A stretch of 64,000 bases of DNA from Pasteurella canis (GCF_900454865.1 NZ_UGTV01000015.1:992001-1056000); one strand, 5' to 3'. Numbered from the stretch's first letter, positions 28,108 to 38,714 are shown. Notes: generated by a model not told the origin, from the sequence alone. Translations and numbers: made by a program.

Positions 28108-29049
28108 ATGACATATAATCAAGATCTCATTGAAACCATTATTTCTGATCAAGTACATAATGAATTACATTCTATCCAAGACTTCTTACGCTGGACTTAC
28201 AGTACATTTAATCGTGCAGATATTTATTATGGTCATGGCTATGATAATGCTTGGGATGAGGCATTACAGCTAGTTTTTGCTACACTTGATCTACCTATCG
28301 ACTTTCCTCCAGAATTCTATGCAGCGAATTTAACTCGTACAGAAAAAGAAGTATTATTACGTTCAGTCATTCAGCGTATTGAAAAACGGATTCCTGTTGC
28401 CTATCTGACTAAGCAAGCTTGGTTTTGTGGTCTAAATTTCTATATTGATGAGCGTGTTATTATTCCTCGTTCACCAATTAGTGCTCTTATTCAAACAGGT
28501 TTTGCTGGTTTATTAAAAACAGAACCGAAACGCATTTTAGACATGTGTACTGGCAGTGGCTGCATCGCTATCGCTTGTGCAGAGCAATTCCCAGAATCAG
28601 AAGTAGATGCGGTAGATCTTTCTGCTGATGCATTAAGTGTCGCAGAAATTAATATAGAACGCCACAATATGTTAAATCGCGTTTATCCAATACAATCCGA
28701 CTTGTTTAATGATTTACCTAAAGATCAGTATGATCTCATTGTAAGTAATCCACCTTACGTTGATATCGAAGACTTGGCTGATATGCCAGAAGAATTTCAA
28801 CATGAACCAGAAATTGCGTTAGGTTCAGGAGTAGATGGACTCAATATCACTAAACGTATTCTCGCTGCTGCACCTGATTATTTAACTGATGATGGTATTC
28901 TAGTGTGTGAGGTAGGTAACAGTATGGTGCATCTTATTGAACAATATCCACAAATCGCATTTAATTGGCTTGAACTCAAAAATGGTGGGCTAGGTGTTTT
29001 TGCAATCACTAAAGGCGAGTTGGTTAAACACAATGCTTTATTTCAATAA
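28108..29049 (+). CDS. prmB: Ribosomal protein L3 glutamine N5-methyltransferase
   Basis: A 313-residue SAM-dependent enzyme methylating a glutamine of ribosomal protein uL3. The SAM-binding motif is [16 protein letters not shown] and the catalytic NPPY occurs in IVSNPPYVD. The N-terminal [26 protein letters not shown] distinguishes PrmB from PrmC. An uptake signal core lies directly after the stop (29057) and a terminator follows. Confidence 0.96.
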   Translation: MTYNQDLIETIISDQVHNELHSIQDFLRWTYSTFNRADIYYGHGYDNAWDEALQLVFATLDLPIDFPPEFYAANLTRTEKEVLLRSVIQRIEKRIPVAYLTKQAWFCGLNFYIDERVIIPRSPISALIQTGFAGLLKTEPKRILDMCTGSGCIAIACAEQFPESEVDAVDLSADALSVAEINIERHNMLNRVYPIQSDLFNDLPKDQYDLIVSNPPYVDIEDLADMPEEFQHEPEIALGSGVDGLNITKRILAAAPDYLTDDGILVCEVGNSMVHLIEQYPQIAFNWLELKNGGLGVFAITKGELVKHNALFQ

Positions 29050-29056
29050 GTATTAA

Positions 29057-29065
29057 AAGTGCGGT
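29057..29065 (+). repeat. DNA uptake signal core (Hin-type)
   Basis: Perfect AAGTGCGGT just after the prmB stop, followed by an A/T-rich tail. Confidence 0.85.
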
Positions 29066-29102
29066 ATCTTTTTACAAAATTTTAGAAAGAGTATATCTAA
29101 AC

Positions 29103-29136
29103 AAAAAAGACCGATTATTAAATCGGTCTTTTTTTT
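29103..29136. terminator. Bidirectional terminator between prmB and the first porin
   Basis: AAAAAAGACCGATT (29103-29116), loop ATTA, AATCGGTCTTTTTT (29121-29134). A and T tracts flank both sides, so it can serve prmB on the plus strand and the porin on the minus strand. Confidence 0.93.
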
Positions 29137-29153
29137 ATTTACAATGTAAAAGA

Positions 29154-30191
29154 TTAGAAGAATACGCGTAAACCAACGCCGTACTTATTATCTCTCTCTT
29201 TATTGATTGGATAAGCATTATCCTGTCTACGAACATTTGCATATTCAATGTAAGTCAGTACATTCTTATGGAATTGGTAATCCACTCCAGCTAAATAGAC
29301 ATTTTCTGTCATTTTATTATTTGATGCAGATATATCTTGGTTACGTTGCCACTGTAAATAAACTTTTGATGGCTCCATCACTTGATACTTAGCGCCAACT
29401 AAAATATGTTTTGATTTAGAATTAAAAGTATCCAAAACTTTTAAATGTGTCTGACCATATTCTGCTGCAAGTGCTGCTGGTCCGTAAGCAACTTCAGTAG
29501 CGACACGCCATGAGGTAGTTTTCATTGAAGTACCTGTCGGTCGATGTGCAGATGCATTATCTTGAGTTTCTACTGAGTAGCCAGCATTCAAATTAAATAC
29601 TAAGTCTTGCATTAACTCACGATTATAAAATACAGCTACGCCATAACCATATTTATAATCCGTAAATGGTGATAATTTTTTCTTTTTCTCTGCTTCACCA
29701 AATAAGTAATCAGCACCAAAACTGAAGCCATGCCATTCTGTAGAGCGGAATTTGATCGATTTTTTAGCATCTTCAGGCAAATTATTATTACCACCAAATG
29801 TATAAGCATAATCACCTAATTGAACATCATCACCATTTGTTGTTTGTTGACCAAAAGTTAATGTACCAATAGGATCATATGAAAAACCAGCATAAAGCTT
29901 GTTTGTACTTGGATTGCCAAAGCTTTGTGATGAATCTGCGTCTTCATCAAAACGAATTTCTAAGCCACCTAATGCAGATAAGCCGTTTTCTAAATGATGA
30001 CTGACTTTAACTTCTAAACGTGAATCATCATTACGTAGATCACCACGTTGCTTATCACCAAATTTACCTAAAACAAGGCGAACTGAGCCACCTACTTCAA
30101 CTTTCGTACCATCTTGTTCATAAACTGTCGCTGCGTTTACTGAAGTTGCAGCAAGCGTGGTGATTACTAGTGCAATTAACGTTTTTTTCAT
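29154..30191 (-). CDS. Gram-negative porin, OmpP2-like (copy 1 of 3)
   Basis: A 345-residue outer-membrane trimeric porin. The signal peptide is 1-20 (SVNA-ATVYEQDG). The mature protein begins with the family motif DGTKVEVGGSVRLVLGKF, has alternating beta strands, GTLTFGQQ near residue 115, and a terminal Phe (VGLRVFF). It allows passive diffusion of small solutes. The N- and C-termini are very similar to the next two genes, while the loops differ strongly. Each copy has its own spacer, so they are likely separate transcripts. Confidence 0.93.
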   Translation of the reverse strand: MKKTLIALVITTLAATSVNAATVYEQDGTKVEVGGSVRLVLGKFGDKQRGDLRNDDSRLEVKVSHHLENGLSALGGLEIRFDEDADSSQSFGNPSTNKLYAGFSYDPIGTLTFGQQTTNGDDVQLGDYAYTFGGNNNLPEDAKKSIKFRSTEWHGFSFGADYLFGEAEKKKKLSPFTDYKYGYGVAVFYNRELMQDLVFNLNAGYSVETQDNASAHRPTGTSMKTTSWRVATEVAYGPAALAAEYGQTHLKVLDTFNSKSKHILVGAKYQVMEPSKVYLQWQRNQDISASNNKMTENVYLAGVDYQFHKNVLTYIEYANVRRQDNAYPINKERDNKYGVGLRVFF

Positions 30192-30311
30192 ACTACTGTT
30201 CCTTTTCAGAAATCTTTATTAACTAAGCTAGATCTAAAAAAATCTACCTACATCAACTTCGTATACTGTTGATTTGGGCTATACTGGCAAAGAAATAAAC
30301 AGATGTCAAAT

Positions 30312-30339
30312 AAAAAGCTGATGAAAATTCATCAGCTTT
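30312..30339 (-). terminator. Terminator after porin copy 2
   Basis: AAAGCTGATGAA (30314-30325) and TTCATCAGCTTT (30328-30339) form a perfect stem; the minus strand continues with T residues. Confidence 0.88.
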
Positions 30340-30360
30340 ATCACAGTATAAAACTAAATA

Positions 30361-31413
30361 TTAGAAGAAGACACGTAAACCTACACCAACTTTTTTATCT
30401 TTTACTATTGGATCTAAAGCATCTTGTGGTTTGAATTTAAAAGTACCACCTTCTAGATAAGCTAATACATTTTTATGTAATTGATAGTCTACACCCATGA
30501 TATAAGCACGTAAACGAACTGTTCTTTCATTAGTGGAAACAGCTTTTCCCCAAATAGCATCAGCATAAATTTTCGATTGTGGAATAAATTGATATTTCAA
30601 TCCTAATTCAATTTCTCTAATTCGTTTAAATACATCATCTTTCTGATTACCAGATGGATGTTTTTGATCACGCCATGTCATTGTTGCAAAGTTACCACTC
30701 TTCGCTCGTGAATAATCTACTGCAATAGCAAATTGCTTATAAGACAATTCCCCTCCAGCAGTCCAAGTTCTTTCATTTACAGCTAACATGGAATTACCAA
30801 TTTTTTTGCTACTGTATCCAACTGCCAGCCCTATTCCAAAATCACCTATTGTATTATTGTAAAGGGCACCGAATACATAACCGTAGTTATTAATATTTTT
30901 CTCTCCTGTTATTTCTCGTTTATTTGGAGATTCGTCAAATATATAATCTGCGCCAAAACGGAAACCGTTAAAATCTGCTGATTTAAAATGAATAACCTTA
31001 TCACCACTGGTGATCAGTTGGTTAACGCCACCTAAATCATAAGTATAATCAGAAAGTCCAATATCATCTCCAATAGTCAACTGTTTACCAAATGTTAAAG
31101 TACCTACTTTTTCATAATCAAATCCAGCAAATAAACGCGCTACTTTCATTTGATCGCCAATACCTACATCACTAAAACGAAGTTGAGCTTGAGCTAGTGC
31201 ATTTAAACCATGAGCTAAGTTATGTTGGGCATTAAAAGTAACACGTGATCCAGTGTCTTTTAAATCTGTACGCTTATCGGTTTCTTTTTGTAAAAGTAAA
31301 CGAACAGATCCACTTACATCGACTGTTGTACCATCTTGATTGAATACAGTTGCTGCATTTGCTGAAGCTGTAGCCAATGCTGACACTATTAATGCAATAT
31401 TTGCTTTTTTCAT
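30361..31413 (-). CDS. Gram-negative porin, OmpP2-like (copy 2 of 3)
   Basis: A 350-residue paralogue with signal peptide 1-20 (SANA-ATVFNQDG). It shares the N-terminal DGTTVDVSGSVRLLLQKE, the EKVGTLTFGKQLTIGDDIGLSDYTYDLGG segment in common with copy 3, and the C-terminal GVGLRVFF. Loop regions (about 165-185 and 235-260) differ. It is closer to copy 3 than to copy 1 by the conserved LTIGDD(I/V)G(L/V)SDYTY(D/N)LGG stretch. Confidence 0.93.
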   Translation of the reverse strand: MKKANIALIVSALATASANAATVFNQDGTTVDVSGSVRLLLQKETDKRTDLKDTGSRVTFNAQHNLAHGLNALAQAQLRFSDVGIGDQMKVARLFAGFDYEKVGTLTFGKQLTIGDDIGLSDYTYDLGGVNQLITSGDKVIHFKSADFNGFRFGADYIFDESPNKREITGEKNINNYGYVFGALYNNTIGDFGIGLAVGYSSKKIGNSMLAVNERTWTAGGELSYKQFAIAVDYSRAKSGNFATMTWRDQKHPSGNQKDDVFKRIREIELGLKYQFIPQSKIYADAIWGKAVSTNERTVRLRAYIMGVDYQLHKNVLAYLEGGTFKFKPQDALDPIVKDKKVGVGLRVFF

Positions 31414-31532
31414 AATAACTTCCTTTTAGAATTCTCAGTTATTCAAAGGTTCAGACACTATTCAACGACAACAGTTACAATCTTAAAGTATTGTAACTGT
31501 TATATTTACATATCATTACAAAATAAAATTTA

Positions 31533-31565
31533 TTTAATAAAAAGCCAGTGAAGTTCACTGGCTTT
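31533..31565 (-). terminator. Terminator after porin copy 3
   Basis: AAAGCCAGTGAA (31541-31552), one base, TTCACTGGCTTT (31554-31565). The minus strand continues TTATTAAAT. Confidence 0.85.
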
Positions 31566-31584
31566 TAATATTAATAATCTTAAA

Positions 31585-32598
31585 TTAGAAGTGTACGCGT
31601 AAACCTACACCAACTACATTATCTTTAGTTGTCACGCCTGCTTCGTCTTTCTTACGTTCCCAACCACCTTCAACAAAAGTTTCTACTTGTTTATGTAGTT
31701 TATAACCAGCACCTAAGATGACTGCACGAGTTTTAACATAATCGTTACTTGTGCCATCTTTTGCCCAAATCAAGTCAGTATATACTTTTGCTTTTTCATT
31801 AATATCGTAGTTCATACCTAACTCAAGAGCACGTTTTTTACCTTCAACATTTGTTACTTTAGATTGAGCATAATCTAAACCAACTGAAAGAGCGGCATAT
31901 GAAAGCTCAGTACCTACCATAAATGCTTTTTCTTTTTCATCTTTTTTAGCTGGAGGTTGAGTTTGAACGTCTACTTGAACATATTTTTGACTATAACCAG
32001 CGTGTAATTTGAAACCTACATCGCCCATTGCTCTTTCATAGAAACCAGCGACAACGAAACCACGATCTTTACGTGTTGCATCTTTATTCGCATCACCAGA
32101 AAGCACATAAGCACCACCAAAAGTGAAGCCATTAAAATCAGCAGACTTAAAGTTAATCGCTTTCTCACCGCTTGAAAGAAGATTATTTATACCACCTAAA
32201 TTGTAAGTATAATCAGATACACCAACATCATCACCGATAGTCAATTGATTACCAAATGTTAATGTACCTACTGATTCATATTTAAAACCAGCGTAAAGAC
32301 GTTTTAAGTGTACATTATTACCAATTTTTTCTTGATCTTCAGGTTTTGCTTTTTTACTAAAACGAAGTTCAGTATAAGCTAAAGCGCTTAAACCTTCACC
32401 TAAATCATGGCTTGCTCTAAAAGAAACACGAGAACCATTATCTGCTAAATCGCCACGCATATCTTTAGCTTTAGTAAGAAGTAAACGAACTGAACCATTC
32501 ACATCCACTTTAGTACCATCTTGATTGTAAACTGTTGCTGCGTTTGCTGATGTTGCAGCGACAGCTGCTACTGCTAATGCTACGATTGTCTTTTTCAT
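31585..32598 (-). CDS. Gram-negative porin, OmpP2-like (copy 3 of 3)
   Basis: A 337-residue paralogue with signal peptide 1-20 (SANA-ATVYNQDG) and C-terminus VGLRVHF. Loops carry many Lys/Asp/Glu residues (for example around 185-195). It is the most upstream of the three tandem copies and faces a long upstream gap. A perfect CRP site (32981) lies about 380 bases upstream of its start, but could equally serve the rsx operon on the other side. Confidence 0.93.
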   Translation of the reverse strand: MKKTIVALAVAAVAATSANAATVYNQDGTKVDVNGSVRLLLTKAKDMRGDLADNGSRVSFRASHDLGEGLSALAYTELRFSKKAKPEDQEKIGNNVHLKRLYAGFKYESVGTLTFGNQLTIGDDVGVSDYTYNLGGINNLLSSGEKAINFKSADFNGFTFGGAYVLSGDANKDATRKDRGFVVAGFYERAMGDVGFKLHAGYSQKYVQVDVQTQPPAKKDEKEKAFMVGTELSYAALSVGLDYAQSKVTNVEGKKRALELGMNYDINEKAKVYTDLIWAKDGTSNDYVKTRAVILGAGYKLHKQVETFVEGGWERKKDEAGVTTKDNVVGVGLRVHF

Positions 32599-33305
32599 AA
32601 AATCACTACCTTGTTGTTGGAGTTTTATAACTTAACTAAGTGATAAATCACTTAATCAACCTAAAATCGACATTGAAACTATCACTAGTCTCATAATTTT
32701 TGCAAGTGCAAGATAACAAAGCTCCAATATATTGTCAAAAGAACACCTGATTCTCCATTATTAATTTTCAATAATAAAAACAAAAGGTTACAAAATACAA
32801 ACTAAAAAAACTCAGATTAAAAATGTTAGCAAGATCACAAATATAAAGATTTTTTAATAACAATGAACTTTTCAAAAATAAAATAACACATTGATTATAA
32901 AAGAAAAAATAAAAAAAATTACAGGTTAAGTAAGCATATAATGGAAAAAGTCATCAACTTCTTAAAATTAATTTCAATTTTGTGATCCAAGTCACAATTT
33001 ATTCAATTTAAGTATAAGGAGTGAGCTAATTTTTACTTCTTTTAGTTAACAAATGAAAGAGTTCTTCTCTTTAAAAAACAAAGATAAACAAACTAAATAC
33101 TATAATAATAGAAATAAAAATAACGTCTTGTTATAAAAGAAATGTTATCACACTAATCTTGCTTTTAACTATGTATCAATTTTGCCCTTAGCTGTGCTAT
33201 TTTGATTGACTTAAATTTTTTATTGTTCTCAAAACAATAAATAGCGATAATATGCCTCTTAAATTTAGGGCGCTCATTCTTTCATCAGCCCAATGAAATA
33301 AAATT
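32599..33305. other. 707-base regulatory gap between porin copy 3 and rsxA
   Basis: Very AT-rich, with A-tracts and no convincing gene. It must hold the divergent promoters of porin copy 3 and rsxA. The clear signal inside it is the CRP-type palindrome at 32981-32996. A small RNA cannot be excluded; I see no terminator-like hairpin to support one. Confidence 0.6.
32981..32996. promoter_or_regulatory. CRP binding site, perfect half-sites
   Basis: TGTGA TCCAAG TCACA matches the CRP consensus TGTGA-N6-TCACA exactly, with A/T-rich flanks (TTT before, ATTT after). The target is either the porin (about 380 bases away) or rsxA (about 310 bases away). Confidence 0.75.
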
Positions 33306-33887
33306 ATGACTGAATATATCCTACTCATTATTAGTACAGCATTAATTAATAACTTTGTCCTTGTTAAATTTCTTGGGCTATGTCCTTTTATGGGTGTTTC
33401 CAAAAAAATTGAAACCGCTATTGGTATGAGTTTAGCGACAATGTTTGTGTTAACTGTTGCGTCTATTTCAGCTTACTTAATTAACACTTATATCCTACAC
33501 CCATTAGATGCCACTTTTTTACGTACTTTAGTTTTTATCTTAGTGATTGCAGTTGTCGTACAATTCACTGAAATGGTTATCAATAAAACAAGTCCAACTC
33601 TTTATCGTTTATTAGGAATCTTTCTTCCTCTCATTACAACTAACTGTGCTGTGCTTGGTGTGGCTTTATTAAATATTAACTTAGCGCATAACTTAACTCA
33701 GTCTGTAATTTATGGTTTTGGTGCTTCACTTGGCTTTGGCCTGGTGTTAGTTTTATTTGCAGCATTACGCGAGCGTTTAGCCGCTGCTGATGTCCCTTCT
33801 ATATTTAAAGGCACCTCAATCGCATTAATTACTGCAGGGTTAATGTCATTAGCCTTTATGGGCTTTACTGGATTAGTGAGACTATAA
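33306..33887 (+). CDS. rsxA: Electron transport complex subunit RsxA (RnfA)
   Basis: A 193-residue inner-membrane subunit of the Rnf-type ion-translocating oxidoreductase, with six membrane segments. Family stretches [23 protein letters not shown] (about 20-42) and [17 protein letters not shown] are clear; each holds a conserved Cys now thought to bind an Fe-S cluster between RsxA and RsxE. It starts the rsxABCDGE-nth operon. The stop overlaps the rsxB start (TAATG). Confidence 0.96.
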   Translation: MTEYILLIISTALINNFVLVKFLGLCPFMGVSKKIETAIGMSLATMFVLTVASISAYLINTYILHPLDATFLRTLVFILVIAVVVQFTEMVINKTSPTLYRLLGIFLPLITTNCAVLGVALLNINLAHNLTQSVIYGFGASLGFGLVLVLFAALRERLAAADVPSIFKGTSIALITAGLMSLAFMGFTGLVRL

Positions 33888-34480
33888 TGACGTCAACAGT
33901 ATATTTAATCCTGATTATTATTGCTGCGCTTGCACTTATTTTTGGGGCGATTTTGGGTTTTGCTTCAATCAAGCTTAAAGTTGAAGCGGATCCTATTGTC
34001 GAAAAAATCGATGCTTTATTACCTCAAAGTCAATGTGGGCAATGTGGTTATCCTGGTTGTAAACCTTATGCAGAAGCTATTGCAAATGGTGATGAAATCA
34101 CTAAATGTATTCCTGGTGGTCAAACTGTAATTATAAATATTGCAGAGTTAATGGGAGTTGAGCCACCATCCAGCGATATTAATGGTGATCCGATACCAAT
34201 GGTCGCCTTTATCAACGAAGAAATGTGTATAGGCTGTACTAAATGCATACAAGCTTGTCCTGTGGATGCAATTATTGGAACAAATAAAGCGATGCATACG
34301 ATTATCCCTGATCTTTGTACAGGTTGTGAGCTTTGTGTACCACCTTGTCCAACAGATTGTATTTCAATGATTAAAGTTGAGAAAAATATTGATAATTGGA
34401 ATTGGAAATTTGATCCTAAACTTGTTATTCCTATCATTAATACGACAACAACACAGAAGAAAATAATCAAAGGGGAATAA
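33887..34480 (+). CDS. rsxB: Electron transport complex subunit RsxB (RnfB)
   Basis: A 197-residue iron-sulfur subunit. It has an N-terminal membrane anchor (about 5-27), a four-Cys Fe-S domain (CGQCGYPGC, about 49-57, plus a later Cys) and a ferredoxin domain with two CxxCxxCxxxCP motifs ([16 protein letters not shown] and [16 protein letters not shown]). It passes electrons between soluble donors and RsxC/D. It is 1 base from rsxC. Confidence 0.96.
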   Translation: MTSTVYLILIIIAALALIFGAILGFASIKLKVEADPIVEKIDALLPQSQCGQCGYPGCKPYAEAIANGDEITKCIPGGQTVIINIAELMGVEPPSSDINGDPIPMVAFINEEMCIGCTKCIQACPVDAIIGTNKAMHTIIPDLCTGCELCVPPCPTDCISMIKVEKNIDNWNWKFDPKLVIPIINTTTTQKKIIKGE

Positions 34481-34481
34481 G

Positions 34482-37025
34482 ATGGATGTGTTAATGCGTT
34501 TTAATTCTGGCAAGTTATGGGATTTCAAAGGGGGCATTCACCCTCCTGAGCGCAAATCTCAATCAAACCATAAAGCTATTCGCCCTGCAAAACTCGTTGA
34601 TAAACTTTATATCCCAGTTAAACAACATGCTGGTTTAGAAGGAAGTTTATTAGTTAATGTTGGAGATTATGTTTTTAAAGGTCAACCTCTTACTCAGGGT
34701 GATGGTTTACGAACACTCCCTGTACATGCCTCTACTTCTGGTTTTATTACCGCTATAGCACCATATGTTGCCCCCCATCCATCTGGTTTAACAGAACTTT
34801 GTATACACCTAGAAAGTGATGGTCAAGATCAATGGCGCCAACAACAACCTATTGATGATTTCTTAACTCAAACACCCGAACAGCTGATTAACAAAATTTA
34901 TCAAGCAGGTATTGCAGGATTAGGGGGAGCTGTATTCCCAACTGCTGCTAAAATTCACTCTGCTGAAAAACAAGTGAAACTCTTAATTATCAATGGTGCA
35001 GAATGCGAACCTTATATCACTTGCGACGATAGATTAATGCGTGACTATCCAGAAGAAATCATCGAAGGCACTCGTATCTTACGTTATATTTTACGCCCTG
35101 AAAAAGTTGTTATTGCCATTGAGGATAATAAACCAGAAGCAGCCGAAGCACTACGAAAAGCATTACAGGGCGCCAATGATATTGAGATTAGAATGATCCC
35201 AACGAAGTATCCTTCTGGCGCAGCAAAACAACTAATTCAAGTGTTAACGGGTCTAGAAGTGCCTAGTGGGCAGCGCTCCTCAAGTATAGGTGTACTTATG
35301 CAAAATGTTGGCACAGCTTTTGCTATCAAACGTGCTGTCATCAATGATGAGCCTCTGATTGAGCGCGTTGTAACGTTAACTGGCGATAAAGTGATTGATA
35401 AAGGCAATTATTGGGTACGTTTAGGTACACCTATTTATCAACTATTACAACAAGTTGATTATCAATATGATGCCCGCTTCCCTGTTTTTATGGGAGGACC
35501 CATGATGGGCTTTATCCTGCCAGATCTAAATGCACCAGTGACTAAAATGACTAACTGTTTGTTAGCTCCTGATCACTTCGAATATGCGCCACCTGCACCA
35601 GAACAATCCTGTATTCGTTGCTCAGCTTGTTCAGATGCTTGTCCAGTTAACTTAATGCCACAACAACTGTATTGGTTTGCACGTAGTGAAGATCACGACA
35701 AATCAGAACAATATGCATTAAAAGATTGTATAGAATGTGGATTATGTGCGTATGTTTGCCCAAGTCATATCCCACTGATTCAATATTTCCGCCAAGAAAA
35801 AGCCAAGATTTGGGAAATTAAACAAAAAGCCAAACAAGCTGAAGAAGCTAAAATTCGTTTTGAGGCACGCCAAGCACGCTTAGAACGTGAAGAGCAAGAA
35901 CGAAAAGCTCGCTCACAAAAAGCGATGGAAGCCCGTCGTCAAGAAATGAAATTAGAAAATGGCATTGATCCAGTACAAGCTGCTCTTGAGCGTTTAAAAG
36001 CAAAAAAGACAGAAAATAATGAAACGAAAAAAACAGAAATAAAAGCTATTTTGAGCAAAAAAGGGGAATTGTTACCAGACAATAGCGATATTATAGCTCA
36101 ACGCAAAGCTCGCCGTTTAGCTCGTCAACAAGAGGTTCAATCACCAGCTAGCCACATCTTAGAAACTCATGAGTCTACTAAGGATTCAATTACGCTTGAA
36201 TCAACAATAGATTCAAAGAAAGCTGCTGTAGCAGCGGCTGTTGCGCGAGCAAAAGCTAAAAAAGCAGAGCAACAAGAGCAAAGTGCGGTGGAAAAAATCA
36301 CACTTTCAGCTGAGACTGAAAATACAAAAGAAGATCCACGCAAAGCCGCAATCGCTGCGGCTATTGCACGAGCAAAAGCTAAAAAAGCAGAGCAACAAGC
36401 GGAAAGTGCGGTGGAGAAAATCACGCTTTCGACTGAGACTGAAAATACAAAAGCAGATCCACGCAAAGCCACAATTGCTGCGGCTATTGCACGAGCAAAA
36501 GCTAAAAAAGCAGAGCAACAAACGGAAAGTGCGGTGGAGAAAATCACGCTTTCGACAGAGACTGAAAATACAAAAGAAGATCCACGTAAAGCCGCAATTG
36601 CTGCGGCTATTGCACGAGCAAAAGCTAAAAAAGCAGAGCAACAAGCGGAAAGTGTAGTTGAGAAAATCACGCTTTCAGCTGAGACAGAAAGTCCAAAAGA
36701 AGATCCACGCAAAGCCGCAATTGCTGCGGCTATTGCTCGAGCAAAAGCTAAAAAAGCAGAGCAACAAGTGCAAAGTGCAGTGGAGAAAATCACACTTTCA
36801 GCTGAGACAGAAAGTCCAAAAGAAGATCCACGTAAAGCTGAAATCGCTGCGACTATTGCGCGAGCAAAAGCTAAAGAAGCAGAGCAACAAGTGCAAAGTG
36901 CGGTGGAGAAAATCACGCTTTCGGCTGAGACTGAAAATACAAAAGAAGATCCACGCAAAGCCGCAATTGCTGCGGCTATTGCTCGAGCAAAAGCAAAAAA
37001 GCTCGCCAAAGAAAATAAAGAATAA
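34482..37025 (+). CDS. rsxC: Electron transport complex subunit RsxC (RnfC) with long repeat tail
   Basis: An 847-residue peripheral subunit that binds NADH and FMN and carries two 4Fe-4S clusters ([17 protein letters not shown] and [17 protein letters not shown], about 380-435). Residues about 1-450 are the conserved core, followed by a charged coiled-coil region. From residue 577 there are six full 41-residue repeats and one partial repeat (see 36210). The tail is alanine/lysine/glutamate-rich and probably helical. SD AAAGGGG precedes the ATG. Tail length varies widely in gammaproteobacterial RsxC, so the tail is likely not catalytic. Confidence 0.96.
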   Translation: MDVLMRFNSGKLWDFKGGIHPPERKSQSNHKAIRPAKLVDKLYIPVKQHAGLEGSLLVNVGDYVFKGQPLTQGDGLRTLPVHASTSGFITAIAPYVAPHPSGLTELCIHLESDGQDQWRQQQPIDDFLTQTPEQLINKIYQAGIAGLGGAVFPTAAKIHSAEKQVKLLIINGAECEPYITCDDRLMRDYPEEIIEGTRILRYILRPEKVVIAIEDNKPEAAEALRKALQGANDIEIRMIPTKYPSGAAKQLIQVLTGLEVPSGQRSSSIGVLMQNVGTAFAIKRAVINDEPLIERVVTLTGDKVIDKGNYWVRLGTPIYQLLQQVDYQYDARFPVFMGGPMMGFILPDLNAPVTKMTNCLLAPDHFEYAPPAPEQSCIRCSACSDACPVNLMPQQLYWFARSEDHDKSEQYALKDCIECGLCAYVCPSHIPLIQYFRQEKAKIWEIKQKAKQAEEAKIRFEARQARLEREEQERKARSQKAMEARRQEMKLENGIDPVQAALERLKAKKTENNETKKTEIKAILSKKGELLPDNSDIIAQRKARRLARQQEVQSPASHILETHESTKDSITLESTIDSKKAAVAAAVARAKAKKAEQQEQSAVEKITLSAETENTKEDPRKAAIAAAIARAKAKKAEQQAESAVEKITLSTETENTKADPRKATIAAAIARAKAKKAEQQTESAVEKITLSTETENTKEDPRKAAIAAAIARAKAKKAEQQAESVVEKITLSAETESPKEDPRKAAIAAAIARAKAKKAEQQVQSAVEKITLSAETESPKEDPRKAEIAATIARAKAKEAEQQVQSAVEKITLSAETENTKEDPRKAAIAAAIARAKAKKLAKENKE
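36210..37022 (+). repeat. rsxC: Tandem 123-bp repeats in the 3' part of rsxC
   Basis: Unit starts are at 36210, 36333, 36456, 36579, 36702, 36825 and 36948, an exact 123-base (41-codon) period. There are six complete units and a truncated seventh. The core peptide is [20 protein letters not shown] followed by QQ[14 protein letters not shown]. The AGTGCGGTG coding Ser-Ala-Val sits in a uptake signal core that is perfect in units 1, 2, 3 and 6 (36281, 36404, 36527, 36896) and decayed in units 4 and 5. Confidence 0.95.
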
Positions 37026-37043
37026 GGATAAAAGAAACTCAAA

Positions 37044-38090
37044 ATGTTTAAAATGGTAAGCTCCCCACATACTCATTCAGGTAAGCTCACAATGCGTATT
37101 ATGTTGTGGGTAATTTTAGCAATGTTACCTGCAATTTTTGCACAGCTATATTACTTTGGTTTTGGCGTACTCATTCAAGCCAGCTTAGCTATCAGTTTTG
37201 CTTTATTATTAGAATGGGTGGTGACATTATTACGTAAAAAACCAGCTTTATTCTATATCTCTGATTTTAGTGTTATTTTAACCGCACTTATTCTTGCTAT
37301 TGCTATTCCACCTTATGCCCCTTATTGGTTGATTTTAATTGGCATATTTTGTGCAGTGATTGTAGGCAAGCATGTTTATGGTGGGTTAGGACAAAACTTA
37401 TTTAATCCAGCTATGGTTGGCTATGTTGTATTACTCATTTCATTCCCACTACAAATGACAACTTGGCTTCCTCCTATTAGTTTATTAACTGAACCTCCTA
37501 CAATTGCAGACGCTTATCATCTTATCTTTACTGGTTTTAGTACAGATGGATTCAGCTTACATCAATTGACAACATCAATAGATGGAGTTACACAAGCTAC
37601 ACCATTAGATAGTGCAAAAGTCGTGCTAAAAGATCAAGAATATCAATTTTTACTCACTTCACCCATTTTTTCTTCTGATTTAGCGATTGGTTGGTGGCAA
37701 ATTAACTTAGCCTTTTTATTGGGCGGCACCTTTTTAATATGGAAACGGATTATTCATTGGCAAATCCCGATTGCAATGTTAACGACATTTACGATGTTGT
37801 CGGGTATAACTGAATTACTCTATCCAGCACAACATTTAAAAACAATTACGCAATTATTTAGTGGTGCGATGATGTTTGGTGCCTTTTTTATTGCAACAGA
37901 TCCTGTTACAGCCTCTATTACCCCTCGTGGAAAACTAGTATTCGGAGGATTAATTGGTTTGCTGACTTATATTATTCGTTTCTATGGCAGTTACCCTGAC
38001 GGTGTCGCATTCGCAGTTTTATTAAGTAATATTTGTGTACCACTAATTGATCACTACACTCGCCCACGCGTTGCAGGCTATCGCCAATAA
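37044..38090 (+). CDS. rsxD: Electron transport complex subunit RsxD (RnfD)
   Basis: A 348-residue inner-membrane flavoprotein subunit with about nine to ten membrane segments. The FMN-attachment threonine lies in [13 protein letters not shown] (about residue 290), and SPHTHS near the N-terminus and [16 protein letters not shown] are family motifs. The start could be the ATG at 37044 or at 37053; the former keeps the usual N-terminal length. An uptake signal core at 37281-37289 is read as Thr-Ala-Leu inside a membrane segment. Confidence 0.95.
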   Translation: MFKMVSSPHTHSGKLTMRIMLWVILAMLPAIFAQLYYFGFGVLIQASLAISFALLLEWVVTLLRKKPALFYISDFSVILTALILAIAIPPYAPYWLILIGIFCAVIVGKHVYGGLGQNLFNPAMVGYVVLLISFPLQMTTWLPPISLLTEPPTIADAYHLIFTGFSTDGFSLHQLTTSIDGVTQATPLDSAKVVLKDQEYQFLLTSPIFSSDLAIGWWQINLAFLLGGTFLIWKRIIHWQIPIAMLTTFTMLSGITELLYPAQHLKTITQLFSGAMMFGAFFIATDPVTASITPRGKLVFGGLIGLLTYIIRFYGSYPDGVAFAVLLSNICVPLIDHYTRPRVAGYRQ

Positions 38091-38099
38091 GGAATGACA

Positions 38100-38714
38100 A
38101 TGAAAACCGTTAAAATCTCAGCCTATTATGCCCTGTTACTCGCATTTATTGCGCTAATTTGTACAGCGCTATCTACAGGAGTGTATTTTTTAACTAAAGA
38201 TAAAATTGCTGAAGAAATTAACAAACAACAACGTATATTGTTGCTACAAGTCGTCCCCCAACAATATTTTGATAATGTGCTGAGTGAAAACTGTTATGTA
38301 CCTACTAGTCAAAAGTTAATGGTTAATCGAATAAAAAATATTTGTATAGCAACTAAAAACCAACAAAAAACTGCCTATGCGATTGAAACTATTGCACCCG
38401 ATGGTTATTCTGGCAACATTCGTTTGCTTCTTGGTATGACACCTACAGGTGAAATACTTGGTGTACGAGTATTAGAGCATCAAGAAACACCAGGATTAGG
38501 TGATAAAATTGAAACACGCATTTCAAACTGGATTTTAGGTTTTTCTCATCAAAAAGTGACGTCTGATAATTTAAATGAATGGGCAGTAAAAAAAGATGGG
38601 GGTAAATTTGATCAATTTACAGGCGCGACTATCACACCACGCGCAGTGGTGAACCAAGTAAAAAATGCTGCGTTAAGTATGTTAGATGAATTGAATCAAG
38701 AGAATCAACAATGA
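38100..38714 (+). CDS. rsxG: Electron transport complex subunit RsxG (RnfG)
   Basis: A 204-residue subunit with one N-terminal membrane segment and a periplasmic FMN domain; FMN is covalently bound to the Thr in the FTGATIT motif (about residue 174). [13 protein letters not shown] is also diagnostic. I chose the ATG at 38100 rather than 38094 because the AAGGA site (38089-38093) abuts the first ATG but is correctly spaced for the second. The stop overlaps the rsxE start. Confidence 0.95.
   Translation: MKTVKISAYYALLLAFIALICTALSTGVYFLTKDKIAEEINKQQRILLLQVVPQQYFDNVLSENCYVPTSQKLMVNRIKNICIATKNQQKTAYAIETIAPDGYSGNIRLLLGMTPTGEILGVRVLEHQETPGLGDKIETRISNWILGFSHQKVTSDNLNEWAVKKDGGKFDQFTGATITPRAVVNQVKNAALSMLDELNQENQQ

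Noticed and set aside
32941-32985. A 14-codon frame (ATG to TGA) overlapping the CRP site
   Set aside because: No convincing ribosome site, composition typical of AT-rich spacer, and the stop falls in the CRP half-site.
36210-37022. Possible CRISPR-like or intergenic repeat array
   Set aside because: Repeats are contiguous with no unique spacers, have a 123-bp period, and are in frame inside rsxC.
36167-37042. A 291-residue antisense frame, plus long frames in other phases, across the rsxC repeats
   Set aside because: They arise from the 123-bp periodic codon pattern of rsxC. They consist of low-complexity Ala/Ser/Phe/Cys repeats and have no independent ribosome site or homology.
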